DNA of 64,000 nucleotides from Macrophomina tecta. Taxonomy: Eukaryota > Ascomycota > Dothideomycetes > Botryosphaeriales > Botryosphaeriaceae. The notes under the pieces were generated by a model. That model was not told the DNA's origin. It saw nothing but the letters and a program-made list of their open reading frames with translations, and made no database searches. The stretch is from contig JAKSGN010000016.1 in the NCBI GenBank assembly GCA_024180945.1, positions 1 through 64,000 on the forward strand, given 5' to 3'. Numbering within the stretch: the stretch's first letter is position 1; each line of letters opens with the position of its first letter. This document shows positions 22,882 to 32,964 of the stretch, piece after piece. A program made the position numbers and the translations under genes.

Positions 22882-25800
22882 CTAATTGTGGAGTAGGGAA
22901 AGTCCAATGGCCGTAACGAAATGAGCGTGCTTCTGGCGAGGTAGGGCTTTAGTAAGACCGTCTGCTAACATTACTGCTGTAGGCGTCCACTGAAGGTGAA
23001 CGTTGCCTGCTTGGGCTTCCTGGCGCAGCCAATGGTGGTGTATATCCACATGACGTAGCTTGGTGTTGAGCTTCCCAATGCTTTCCTGCATGAGCCGAAG
23101 CGTTTGCGTATTGTCGCACTGTATTTTGATTTGGTGGCCTGGATCGAATTGCACTCCTCTGAAAAGGCGTTTCCACTAGAAGCATTGCTTGGCGGCTTCT
23201 GATAAGGCAAGAAGCTCGGCTTCGGTGGTTGAAGTTGTAACAGTAGGCTGCTTAATAGCCTTCCAATCAACAGCTGCTCCGAATATGGTGATAATCGAGC
23301 CTTGGTGGCTGCGGCGCGTGTCCGGATTATTAGCAAATGCTGCATTACTGCTAATGGTAAAGATATTGTTTTCGTCCTTATAGTTGCCCTGAAAGAATAA
23401 GGCGAGCTTCTTGGTTCCTGCTAAATAGCTAAGGAGCCTTTGGGAGAGCTTAAGGTGGCGAGGAGACGGATTGGTAAGGTAAGATGATAGTGCGGAACAG
23501 GCGTACGCAATATCTACCCTTGTGCTGGTGGCCGCAAATTGTGCTGAACCAATCCTGCTTTGATAAAGGTGAATGTCTTGCGCGCTTGCGTGCGTGCCTT
23601 GGTTCGCTTGAAGCACTTCATCTGAAGGAAGCGGTGTTGAAGGAAAGTGATTTTTACTAACACCGTAGCGAGTGATAAGGCCAGAGATATATGATTCCTG
23701 AGAGAGCTATAAGAGCTTCTGCTCTCGGTCCCTTACAATGCGTAAGGCTAGGAACCATTGTGCTTCTCCTAGAATTCTCATCTCGTAGCGTTTGAGCAGG
23801 TCTTCTTGGAAAGCATCTGCAAAAGGTTCATCTCGCCTGTGGTATGCCATAATAACGTCATCTACAAAGAAGAAGACGAACAGGCGATCGTTTGAGTATA
23901 GGCAAGGGGCATTAGGCACCTGAGTCAAACCGAGCTCTTCTAAGGATTTGTAGAAGTGCCGTTGCTAGAGAGCTGGTGACTTCTTAAGGCCATAAAGCGC
24001 TCGAAGTAAACGAAGGATTTGGCCTTGTTCAAGCTTTAGTCCTTCTGGAGGTCGACAGTATGTCTTTTCCTCAAGTGGAACGTGAGGGAATGCGTTTATA
24101 ACGTCGTACTGGCGCATTTCTAAGTCAAAAGCGCAGATTATGGCAATTAGGGCTCGGAAAATCCGAAAGGCAAGGGTAGCTGCATAAGTGTCCTGCTAAG
24201 TAGCTTGAAGGTCTCCTCTTACACAGATGCGTGCTTTAACCTTAGTGAGCCAGCCGTGTTCATCAAGCTTATACTTGAATACCCAGGTAAGTGGAATAAC
24301 ATCCTTACTAAGGCTTTTTGCTTCACTGAGTGCTGCTGTTTCCCACACCCCCTTGCCCTGAAGTTCCTGGAGTTCTGTTTGGATTGCCTCCAGTAGGTGG
24401 GTTTTCATTGGGTGGTTGAAAATGTCCTTGTAGAAACGAGGTTCAGGTGGCAGTTGATCTCGGTGAATGCGTGGTAGGCCTGTAGGCGATGCTTGCGCTT
24501 TTGCTGCAGTAGATTCCTGGAAAGATGCGAGAAAAGACGTAAACAGCATTTGGTGACTGAACATATTGTCATGAATTGACGCAATATACGCATCTTTGCG
24601 TGAGTTGCGAGTCCTTGATCCGTGGATAATCAGGTTTGGATTAATATCCGCTACAATATCACGTCCTCTTGGGGCACGGTTTCCTCTAGCAGCGCCTGGA
24701 TCAGGTGGATTCTCGTATTGGACTGGTATAAGCTGGCCGAGTCCTCGTGATTGTTGATTCTGTTGATCTTCACCCCCTAAGCCTTGAGAGGCTAAGCCTT
24801 GAGAGGCTTGTTGTTGGACTGGAGTGGATCGATCTGGTAATGCGTGATCTGAAGGATCTGGTGTTTGCTCGCCTTGAGTTGAGCCTGCTTGTAGGCAGCT
24901 TTTCGCATGCTGTTCGCGTGCTAGGCCTTCACTGGTTGATTCTGAAGGGCTTGGTAGATAATCCAGTTGTGCTCCTTGTGCTTGGGCGCCTAGGTGGCTG
25001 CCTTGAGTCTCTGGAGTTTCTTGAGTTGATTGAATTGGAGCCGGTGATAGCTCATTACTAAGGTCAAAGAAGACCTCAGATTCCTGATCCGAGGGGATAA
25101 TCTCCTCCTCATAAAGCGTAATGCGGGGAATAACTACCTCTTGCTCTTGATTTTGCTCCTGTTGCTGCAGAGCGAGTATCTTTTCTAGATCCTCTAGAGA
25201 GAACTTGCTGGATTCGTCAAAGGTGACGTCTCTTGAGCGTACTACTCGGTCCTTTGGAGGATGCCAGATTCTGTAGATGTTGGTGGAGTCATATCCAACC
25301 AAATATCCGATAAGGACACGTTCATCCAGCTTATTACTGCGTGGAATGTTCTTCAGTAGTGAGTAGGCTTTACAGCCATAAACTCGAAGGTGAGCTACTT
25401 TTGGCTTCTTGCCATGGACACGCTCAAATGGCGTTTTCCAATGGTGGCGCTTCATTGGAGTCCTATTGTGGATGTAGACTGCTGCCTTGATAATTTCAGG
25501 CCATAGGTGCTCAGGCAGGTTGGCACTAACTCGCAATGATCTTGCTTTGATGATGATTGAGTGCCCTAAACGCTCTGATGCGCCGTTCTGCTGAGGGGTA
25601 TACGGAGCTGATACTTCATGGGTAACTCCCTGCTGCTCAAGCTGCTGCTTAAAGGCTCGTGTAAGCGACACTTCTCCATCTGATCTAAGAAAGGCTACTG
25701 ATTTGCCAAATCTTGTCTTGATCATTTGGATGATGTTGAGAAGGTGCTGGGTGCACTCATCCTTAGTTGCGTGAGTGACCGCAAAAGTGAATTTGGTGGA

Positions 25801-26469
25801 AGCGCATTCAAGATGCGTAATCCATTGGTGGCCGTTGTTGGCTCGTGTCATGTGTGTTAAGTCAAATGAGACTCGAAAGAATGCTTCTTCTGATGATTCC
25901 TCTGGTTGCATAGATCGTGAGATCTGCTGGTGTGCCTTAGTGCGAGCGCACACGTCACAGTGATTAGGTAGCTGCTGATTGGTAATTGTGGCTCCTTGTA
26001 CCGCTTGTGATAAGGCTTGAATAGCTCTTCTGCCCGCGTGCGCAAAGATTTCATGCCATTGTGTGGCTGGCAACGAGCGATTGGCAACGTTTGACACTAT
26101 AGCCGGTGGTTCATCTGCTTCCTTATATTCCATGAAGAAGTGGTTTTGAGCGAAGGTTAGGTAGGCCACAATGAAGTCCTCTAAGTAGAGGCACATGCGT
26201 CCTGTGTCTAACTCGATTCCCTTTTCTCTTGCCTTAGCAATAGAGACGAGGTTTGCCATAAACGAGGGTACGTAGGCCACGTCCATAAGCTTAATAGTGC
26301 GTGGGCCCTTGTGGTTGGTGGTGTACACCAGTGCCTCACCAAATGACTCGATCTTAACCGTGGAGTTTCCTGATGTAACGTAGTCATCTGGCCCTGCGTC
26401 CCTTGTTTTGGTGTAGCGATTCTTCATGTACTGATTGCAGATATGGTGTGTTGTGCCAGTGTCGGCAAT
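22882..26469 (-). pseudogene. Copia-1 pol (protease, integrase, RT, RNase H) with several stops
   Basis: Continues the gag frame. The protease motif ADTGTTHH is at about 26460. A GAG_pre-integrase H2C2 (HEIFAHAGRRAIQAL...HCDVC) is near 26050-25950. The integrase core has D in SFDLTHMTRA and FLRSDGE, and E in NGASERLGH. RT contains VIPLTWVFKYKLDEHG and the catalytic FFVDDVIMAY near 23850, and RNase H ends with ADGLTKALPR near 22950. In-frame TAGs at about 24193, 23965, 23709 and 23176 replace Gln or Trp. No frameshifts are seen, so disablement is recent. Confidence 0.88.
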
Positions 26470-27576
26470 CTATGAGAGATCAAGCGTTGTAGGCCTTGAA
26501 ATGCGTTGTGCATTAAATGATGAGGCAACTACAGCTGGAAAGGATGATGTTTTCTTATCTCCTTTGCCTGGTTTTGGCTCTTGTTCCTTTTGAGGAGCGT
26601 TGTCCTGCTTCTTCTGGCTTTGGCCGTGATTTTGGCCATTTTTAAACCGTTCAATGGAGCGTTCAACTCTTCTCTTAATCTGTGGATCCTCGAGTGCCTT
26701 GTTGACCTTGTCTTGAACCTCCTGGTTTGGTGTCCAATCTGCTGGTCTAGCCTCTGGATTGTAATATCCACATATATGGTAGAAGTGATTCTCGCCATAT
26801 AAGCAGGAGGGTAGCTTTCTTTCCTGCTTCTTATCCCTTAGTGAAGCAGTGAAGGCTGCTTTGGTAGCCTTCGGATTCTCAGCCGCATTCTGGCGTGAGT
26901 AGTTTCGGTAGTCGACAATCATTTCATGAAGCGACCTATTAAGCTCATTATACTGTAGCTTGATCTTGTGGGTTGAGGCCCAATGGGCATCAAGAGGGGT
27001 AAGCGCCTTAAGAAAGGCGATCTTGCCTCGATTACCCATAACTTCTGGAAGTTCGAGCTCCTCTGCCTTGAACAGAGTCTCTTCCCATTGTGAAAGCCAT
27101 TTATCGATGTTCTGGCTGCTTGGAGGCTTCTCAAGCTGGCGAAGCTTATTAACAATAAGTTCCTCTTGAGTTTCCCTTGTTGGCTGGAGCCGCGCCTTAA
27201 GCGCTGTAAGCTGAGAATAGGGGTGCGAATCGCCCCTGAGCTTCTTTAGGATTGGGAGCAGTGATGGGCTCACTGAGTCCTCAATAATCGTTGATAGATC
27301 ATTGATCTCCTTTTTGAGCTTCTTATGCTTGGATAGGTCCCTTTCACGAGCTCTGATTTGTATTTTATAGCGCTTCCAGGCTCTTTGTTGGTTTGGATCA
27401 GAGACTGGTGGCTCTGGAATCTCAGCTGGCTCGCTTGGTTGAGAAGGCTTCGATGGCTTCGATGGGTCGATATAGTTGAATATCTCGTATTTCTTAGCTC
27501 GTGATTGGATGATGAAGTACCATTCATCCCAATTATCAGCTGTCTTCAAGACAACCATAGGTTTAGAAGACGTCAT
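26470..27576 (-). CDS. Copia-1 gag
   Basis: A 368-residue capsid-type protein beginning MTSSKPMVVLKTADNWDEW, which matches the usual start of fungal Copia gag. It has a UBN2-like helical region (about 30-235) and a basic C-terminus. It ends at a TAG (26470) where the frame continues as IADTGTTHHICN. The stop therefore replaces the Trp expected before the protease DTG motif and separates gag from pol. Confidence 0.85.
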   Translation of the reverse strand: MTSSKPMVVLKTADNWDEWYFIIQSRAKKYEIFNYIDPSKPSKPSQPSEPAEIPEPPVSDPNQQRAWKRYKIQIRARERDLSKHKKLKKEINDLSTIIEDSVSPSLLPILKKLRGDSHPYSQLTALKARLQPTRETQEELIVNKLRQLEKPPSSQNIDKWLSQWEETLFKAEELELPEVMGNRGKIAFLKALTPLDAHWASTHKIKLQYNELNRSLHEMIVDYRNYSRQNAAENPKATKAAFTASLRDKKQERKLPSCLYGENHFYHICGYYNPEARPADWTPNQEVQDKVNKALEDPQIKRRVERSIERFKNGQNHGQSQKKQDNAPQKEQEPKPGKGDKKTSSFPAVVASSFNAQRISRPTTLDLS

Positions 27577-27884
27577 GGCGCAGTATTGCGTTGCGTCGTG
27601 TTGTGTGCCAAAGGAGGCACAGGTAAGTTGCCAAAGTAGGCAGTAGGTGTGAGGCCAATAAACAAGCCGTTCACTTAAAAGTATTACTCTGAGGCGGTGG
27701 GAAAGTGCTGCGCTTCAGGTAATAAAAAAGGCGTGTTGTAGGAGGCAACTGAAGTCCTCCGTTACAGGACACGTATGGCAAAAGAATGCCAAGAATAAAC
27801 GTCCGGATGCCACGGAACGCTCGGAATAGCACAATAAGGTGCTGGGGAGGATGGCTTAGAATGCGAAAGGCACCAAAGACGCAC

Positions 27885-27897
27885 CCGGGCTCATAAC
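27885..27897 (-). other. Copia-1 primer-binding site
   Basis: Reads GTTATGAGCCCGG on the minus strand directly after the LTR. It is complementary to the anticodon arm of initiator tRNA-Met (tRNA sequence GGGCTCATAAC) rather than to a tRNA 3' end. This implies priming by a 5' half-tRNA, as known for Drosophila copia. Confidence 0.75.
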
Positions 27898-28118
27898 TGT
27901 TGGAACAAGTGGTGTGACGGCTTATTCAATAGTAAATGGGATGAAATTGGCATGTCTAGTAGAGGGAGGCCGTACGGGCTTCCCTTATACCTATCCTACC
28001 TACTAGGGTGAAACGGGTATGTAACTTGCTTACCTGCTGAGACAGGTGTGCAACGAGTATAAGACATAACTGAATCCAAAACACTACTGAAAGTAAAATG
28101 CACGTGATTGATCCAACA
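27898..28118 (-). repeat. Copia-1 5' LTR (right)
   Basis: 221 bp, near-identical to 22319-22546 except for a block near the start where about 13 bp are missing or altered (GGCTTATTCAATAGTAAA against GGCTTGATCAATGATAAA). Confidence 0.93.
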
Positions 28119-29740
28119 ATAGGATTAGTTCTTTTCTTAGGGTTTTAGGTTAGCTTTTTCTATAAATTGGTTTAAGACGTAGTTTCCTTATAATACTAAG
28201 TTAATAAGGGTGAGCGCTCGTCGTTCGTTAATCTTTATTATAATAACTTAGTAGTTTTCGTATTCTATAGAGTTCCCTTCGTTCTTTAGTAGGTATTCTA
28301 TAGTATTTCCGGTTAATACTACTATAGTTCTATAGAGTAGGGGGCTCGCCTACTATAGCCTTAGTTTAGTAGGCGTTTCTAGTTTTTTAGATAGTACCTG
28401 CTAATGTTCTTAGCTTCTTAGTAAGTTAGGTAGGCTTCGATACTATAGATAGACTAGTAGAGAGTATTATAATCGGGAGTTTTAGGTTATTCTTTAGTGG
28501 CCGAGGTAGTTCTTTTATTATTAGTCCGCCGATTACTAGTCTACTTATTTAGATAGTTTCTACTAATATATCTATGCTTTCTATAGTAGAAGTAAAGACT
28601 CTTTTTACGTCGGCGTTATTCTTCTTCTAGCGCTAGCCGGGGGGTCCTTTATTAGTTAGTATTTAGGTCTATAGGGTCCCCTAGTAATAGACTATTATAG
28701 GATTAGATAGTATTAGTAGCGTTTCTAGGGAATTTTCCCGTCTCCCGAAAGCGATTATATAGGCGTAAATTAATCTAGATTATAGTACGTACTATTTTCT
28801 AGTATGTGGTGAGTAGCTTAGTACGGGCGAATTTATTCTTAATATAATTCTTAAGTCCCTCGTAGTAGAGTATGCGCAAGACCTCGTTATTCTATTTAAG
28901 GTATAAGGCGTATAGTTAAAACCGGGTAGTATAGTTAGCAGCTAATCTAGTTTATTTTAGATAGTAGATTTAATAGGCGGTATCTTAGTAGTAATTCTTA
29001 TTATTAAATATAGCACGTAGTGCCTCGGTAAATTTTTCGAAACTATTAATAATTTCTTTAGTTTCTTTATATGGCTTAGTGCTGTTCTAGTTAATCTAGT
29101 ATAGTTCGAACTATCTAGCGGTATTACCCCTTAGGTAGAAGCTAGCGAATAGTACCTTCTAGGTATTATCTTAAAAGGAGGTTCAATATATATAGAAGTA
29201 CATTTAGATTTATTATAGAAATTCGTCTAGTTGCCCTCTAGCCCTATTAAATATATCCGGGGCCTTGATTTTTAGTTTAAAGGCTAGAGGTACGACTAGG
29301 TCTACGGGTTTAGGGTTTAAAGCGGGTCCTTACGTAACTTTCTAGTTAGTTATCGGGGTCTGTGTTAGATAGGTAGTCGCGGGAGTTAGGTTTTAGGTTA
29401 GGCAAGCTATTTATTTAGATTACTTCTATTAGCCGAGTTCGAGGTACTATATAGTGGCTTAAAGGTTCTAGATAAGCCCGTATAAGGCCTACGTAGGGTC
29501 TTAAGGTTAAGGTTAGGGCGGGGATTATTCCTCGGTTATAGGCACGTCTTTCTCTTAGGGGTTATACTAGGGTAGGAAATTCTTATTATTTATAGTTAGT
29601 ATTCTTTACTAGGTAATTACCTCCGGTGTCTATAGAGTAGTAGTTAAAGTGTTACGCCGTTACTCTTTCTAGGGGAGGTCGGGTATATCGTCGGGTAGCG
29701 TAGGCTTTCAGGGGGCTGTAGTAGTAGGTAGGAAAGGATC
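28119..29740 (-). pseudogene. Gypsy-3 gag-protease remnant
   Basis: Immediately right of Copia-1 the minus strand reads INERRALTLINLVL-stop-GNYVLNQFIEKANLKPQE. This is a Gypsy aspartic-protease region in which the catalytic segment is altered by RIP. A gag-like region with weak similarity follows to about 29700. Stops are almost all TAG or TAA. Confidence 0.55.
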
Positions 29741-29744
29741 GCAC

Positions 29745-29965
29745 GTAATATTAGAGTAAGAATTAATTAATAAGTTAATCACGAAGGTTCTATCTACTAG
29801 TAACGAATATAGGTTATATATATTAATCTAGTTAGCCATTTGTTAGCCGGAGGTGTAGTGTTATTTAGCTATTAGGCTGGCTATTGGCTGGGAACGTGCA
29901 CTAGAGATTACGTGGCTTAGCTAACGGGGCTCGGGGCGGCGCTAGATAATCTAATAGTATTCTTT
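29745..29965 (-). repeat. Probable Gypsy-3 5' LTR
   Basis: AT-rich block with a TATA-like run and the segment CCTTCGTGATTAACTT (minus strand, near 29780), which matches the conserved LTR block of Gypsy-1 and LTR-X. Borders are approximate because RIP has altered the ends. It interrupts the Copia-3 integrase. Confidence 0.5.
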
Positions 29966-31943
29966 CTATATCGCCTCTATTATTTCTACTATGTCCCTCT
30001 TTCTTAGGTTATAATAAATTTAGTCTTTATTTTTATAGTTCGTTCGTCGTCGGTTCTAAAGAAAATAATCTAATGTTTATAGTAGGTTTTAATAAACGTT
30101 ACGACAAACTTAATAATATCCTACACGTCTAACTTATTTAAATAAGTAAATATAAATATAAAATCCGTCTTAATGTAGGTAAAGTAGAAGATCTACTTAT
30201 CTTAATTATATCCCTTCTAAATTTAGAGTAGGTCGAATAAAACTTAGTAGAATAATTTATTAGAGTCTTCCTCTTTAGTCGATTCTCGTAAGATAATTCT
30301 CTAGGATTTCGAAAGAACGTATAGTTAGCATTAAGTTATCTTCGGGGCGAAAGGCTTATTAGTAACTGATACTTCTTCTATATTTATCTCTAGGTGTTAA
30401 ATAACTTCTAGGTTCGCGTATATAAGGATCTAATACCACTTCTCTACTAAGGCTTTACGGGTAGCTACTAGAAGTGCTATATATCCTTAATATTCTAAAT
30501 TAAAATTATATTCTAGTAGGAAATACCCTTAATATTATTAAACTTTATAGTAGTATTTTCCTTAGTAAATAAGCTATATATTTTAGGTGTTCTAGTAGAT
30601 CTTCTTACTAAGTATAATACTTATCGACACGAGGTTTAATATAAAGAATAGAATAAGGGCGATATTATTTAGTATAATTATTTCTTAGCTAGTTTCGGTT
30701 TTAATAGTAATATCAATGATTTCCTAGACTTAGATTAAAATAGACTAATTACCTAATCTAAGAGTTTTATTAGGTCTAGCCTTCTTCGTCTTTTTAAATC
30801 TATGTGCCATTAATTAGTTATAGACATGGACGTTAGTTCTAGAATTAAGAATCTAGGAATTAAATAGAGGACTACTTTAGGCTATAAAGAAGAAATAGTA
30901 CGTGGTTATTACTATAAGCTATCTATTCTAGGATTAGCTAGTTTATTAATTCTAATTCTCTAATTAGGCTTGTTCTTTCTATTATTTTTATTACTAGATT
31001 TACTTATTTCTCTCGAGTGCCTTAGTAATAATTTTCTTAAATTTTAGGTCCTGAAGTTTCTCTTAAACTTTAGCTTAGGTCTTAGGGTTTAGCTTAAAGT
31101 TCTTGGGTCTTCCTTCGGCTTATGGGTTAAGATACTAGTATTCTAAGGCCTAGTAATGCATTCTATAGGGATAGGGAGGTACTATCTTAGCTTATTTTTC
31201 TCAAAAGTTAGCGGGGAATACTAAGTAGGTTTCGTTAGTCTTTTAGGATTTAATTAACTAGTTCTCTCGGTAGTACTAGTGGAATTTCTTAATTATATTA
31301 TAGAGGTCTATAATGTGGGTTACTAGGTCGAGATTTTTAATTTAGTAGATGCTAACGAATTGAGGTTCGATAGGCTTAAGTATAAGAGAAAGTCTCGGGT
31401 TAGTTAATTATCTAATACTTCGGCTAGGTTATGTTTCTTCGCCTTAGTATAGAGTTTTTTCTATTATTAAAGCTAGGATTCGACGTTCTAACTATATAGA
31501 GGCTTATAGAGTTAATAGTATTAGTGCTTAAGCTTAAGTAGTCTGGCTTAGTCTATTAGCGCAAGGCGCTTCTAAAGTGCTTAAAGAATGTTTTATAGGT
31601 ACGGTTTCTCTAAAGTAATAAATAAAAGGTTGGTTATTAAAATTAACTCTTAGATATATATAGTAAGCTCCGTAAGAGCTTTCTAGCATTAGTTGTAAAT
31701 GTTAATTTTATATCGAAAGATGGTGTATTGGTTCTTAAATCATTCTTATTCTTGGGCGTCATTATCTGGTGGTAAGGGCAGTAGGTTACCTGGATTCGGA
31801 ATCTGATTGGGTTATGTAGTCTAATTAGGATCTACTGCTTCCTAAATACCTAGAGCCTTAGCTCGTAAGCGCATAAGGTATAGCTAGTTATCTTAGTCTA
31901 AAGGTCGATTAAGAATAACGGTTTTCTTAGTTAATTCCGCCAT
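29966..31943 (-). pseudogene. Copia-3 gag-protease-integrase remnant
   Basis: Gag starts at ATG 31943 and reads MAELTKKTVILNRPLDWDNW (W restored from a stop), then LYLMRLRAKALGIWEAVDP. The protease/pre-integrase region lies at about 30800-30450 (LNNIALIP.FYINLVSISIL, then NIKGIPTRIYF). The integrase core is near 30250-30000 (EEDSNKLFYQVLFDL; FFRTDDERTIK). Nearly every Trp codon is TAG. Confidence 0.7.
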
Positions 31944-32045
31944 TACTAAATAGTCTTGTATTAGAATTCTTTTATTAGTTCTCGGGGAGTAACTTCTTAC
32001 TCTTCATCCGGTTTACGCGTTGGATGCGATAGCCGGGCTCATAAC

Positions 32046-32316
32046 TGTCGAATTGTGGGGGGGCCTCAGGCCCGAACTCAGTGAGGTCAGAAGAAAGAAC
32101 TAAATTTCTATCTATGTATTTCTGCCTGTCCTTCTAACTAAAGGAGAATGAGTGTCCTTAAATACATGACTCTAAAACAGTATAACCGAGGAATTAAGAA
32201 CATCCGAGGAAAAGTAGAAGATCTGAGGTGTAGGGGATACCAAGGAAGGAATCAATATAGAGCCTAAGGAAGCAATGATAAATGTTGCCTAAAAAACAAG
32301 GGGATTCTGGTTGACA
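32046..32316 (-). repeat. Copia-3 5' LTR
   Basis: About 271 bp, plus strand TGTCGAATTG to GGTTGACA, with inverted ends TGTC/GACA. It directly follows the 13-base primer-binding site at 32033-32045 (GTTATGAGCCCGG on the minus strand), the same site as in Copia-1 and Copia-2. Confidence 0.65.
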
Positions 32317-32450
32317 GGATGGGTTTGCCTATAGAGCCAGAGGCCGAGGATGATCTAGATGAGATAGATGATGAGAGTATAGATATTATTAAATGGTTTT
32401 AAGGTCCGTACAGCTATTTAATATTTCTCGGTTATTAACCGGTTATCCGT

Positions 32451-32503
32451 TATAACGCCGTTACGTTATAAGGTTTACTGCTATAACGCCGTTACGTTAT
32501 AAG
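32451..32503. repeat. 22-bp direct repeat pair
   Basis: TATAACGCCGTTACGTTATA occurs at 32451 and again at 32482. The unit is itself partly palindromic. It lies at the truncated end of the Fot fragment and may be a relic of that element's terminal region. From 32317 to 32450 I see nothing else. Confidence 0.6.
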
Positions 32504-32694
32504 CCTTGATTATAACCGTTATAACTAGATGCCCATGTGTGTCCGGCGCGTCGGTCCCGGAGCGTGGTTCGAGGGACGTTGAACGTAGATGCAGCGCGTC
32601 GCACGCTTTTTATCCGGCCGCTATTAAGCGCTAGGATAGCAAGCAATAAATCAGCTTCTTTGTAGGCCGAACGGGAACGTGGTGGTTGAGCCAT
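32497..32694 (-). pseudogene. Fot/pogo transposase N-terminal fragment
   Basis: Starts MAQPPRSRSAYKEADLLLAILAL at 32694 and reads a Psq-type helix-turn-helix (IKSVRRAASTFNVPRTTLRDRRAG), then is lost after about 55 residues. This is the N-terminus of a Fot-like transposase; the catalytic part is absent. It points away from the aspartokinase and shares its upstream region. Confidence 0.7.
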
Positions 32695-32964
32695 GGCAAT
32701 CAAGAGACAGCGCGCTGGAGAAAGTTGGTGGGGTGGGCGGCCCGCTTGTGTGGGCGGCTCGCTTGTGAAGTACGTTACGTTATTAATTCATCATGGTCTC
32801 GGCGAGCGACGGGAACTTTCGGAGGCCGACGATTGTGATAACAGCTTTAGTGAGAGCTTCTACTTGACGCCTGGGGCAAATATTTCGCACTACGCATTTC
32901 CACGGAATACAATTTTTCCATCTCTTATGGCTAACTTTAGCCACTTTCACTCGGTTCAGTCATT

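Larger units (their letters stand above)
22319..28118 (-). mobile_element. Copia-1: young, lightly RIP-mutated Ty1/Copia element
   Basis: A 5800-bp minus-strand element with LTRs at 22319-22546 and 27898-28118, a primer-binding site at 27885-27897 and a polypurine tract at 22547-22556. The coding region is gag followed by protease-integrase-RT-RNase H with only a handful of in-frame stops, all at expected Trp or Gln positions. The flanking 5-mers (TATTT and ATAGG) do not match, and part of Gypsy-3 is missing at the site, so a deletion or LTR recombination followed the insertion. Confidence 0.92.
20932..29965 (-). mobile_element. Gypsy-3: RIP-mutated Gypsy, split by Copia-1 and truncated in integrase
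   Basis: Minus-strand Gypsy with a probable 5' LTR at about 29745-29965, gag and protease at 28119-29740, and pol at 20932-22318. Copia-1 (22319-28118) sits between. The protease ends at the right edge of Copia-1 and pol resumes only in the RT thumb on the left edge, so several hundred bases of RT are missing at the insertion site. The integrase is cut after its zinc-binding domain, where LTR-X begins. Confidence 0.7.
29966..32316 (-). mobile_element. Copia-3: RIP-mutated Copia, truncated in integrase by Gypsy-3
   Basis: Minus-strand Copia of a different family. The 5' LTR (32046-32316), primer-binding site, gag, protease and first part of integrase are recognisable. Sequence stops in the integrase near 29966 where the Gypsy-3 LTR begins. 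RIP stops are dense. Confidence 0.72.

Noticed and set aside
27885..27897. A tRNA-Met gene fragment
   Set aside because: Only the anticodon-arm 11-13 bases match, placed exactly at an LTR edge in three elements; this is a primer-binding site.
22319..28118. A 5-bp target duplication for Copia-1
   Set aside because: Flanks are TATTT and ATAGG, and the Gypsy-3 sequence does not rejoin; no duplication can be claimed.
32451..32503. A complete MITE formed by the 22-bp repeat pair
   Set aside because: The copies are in direct, not inverted, orientation and no target duplication is evident.
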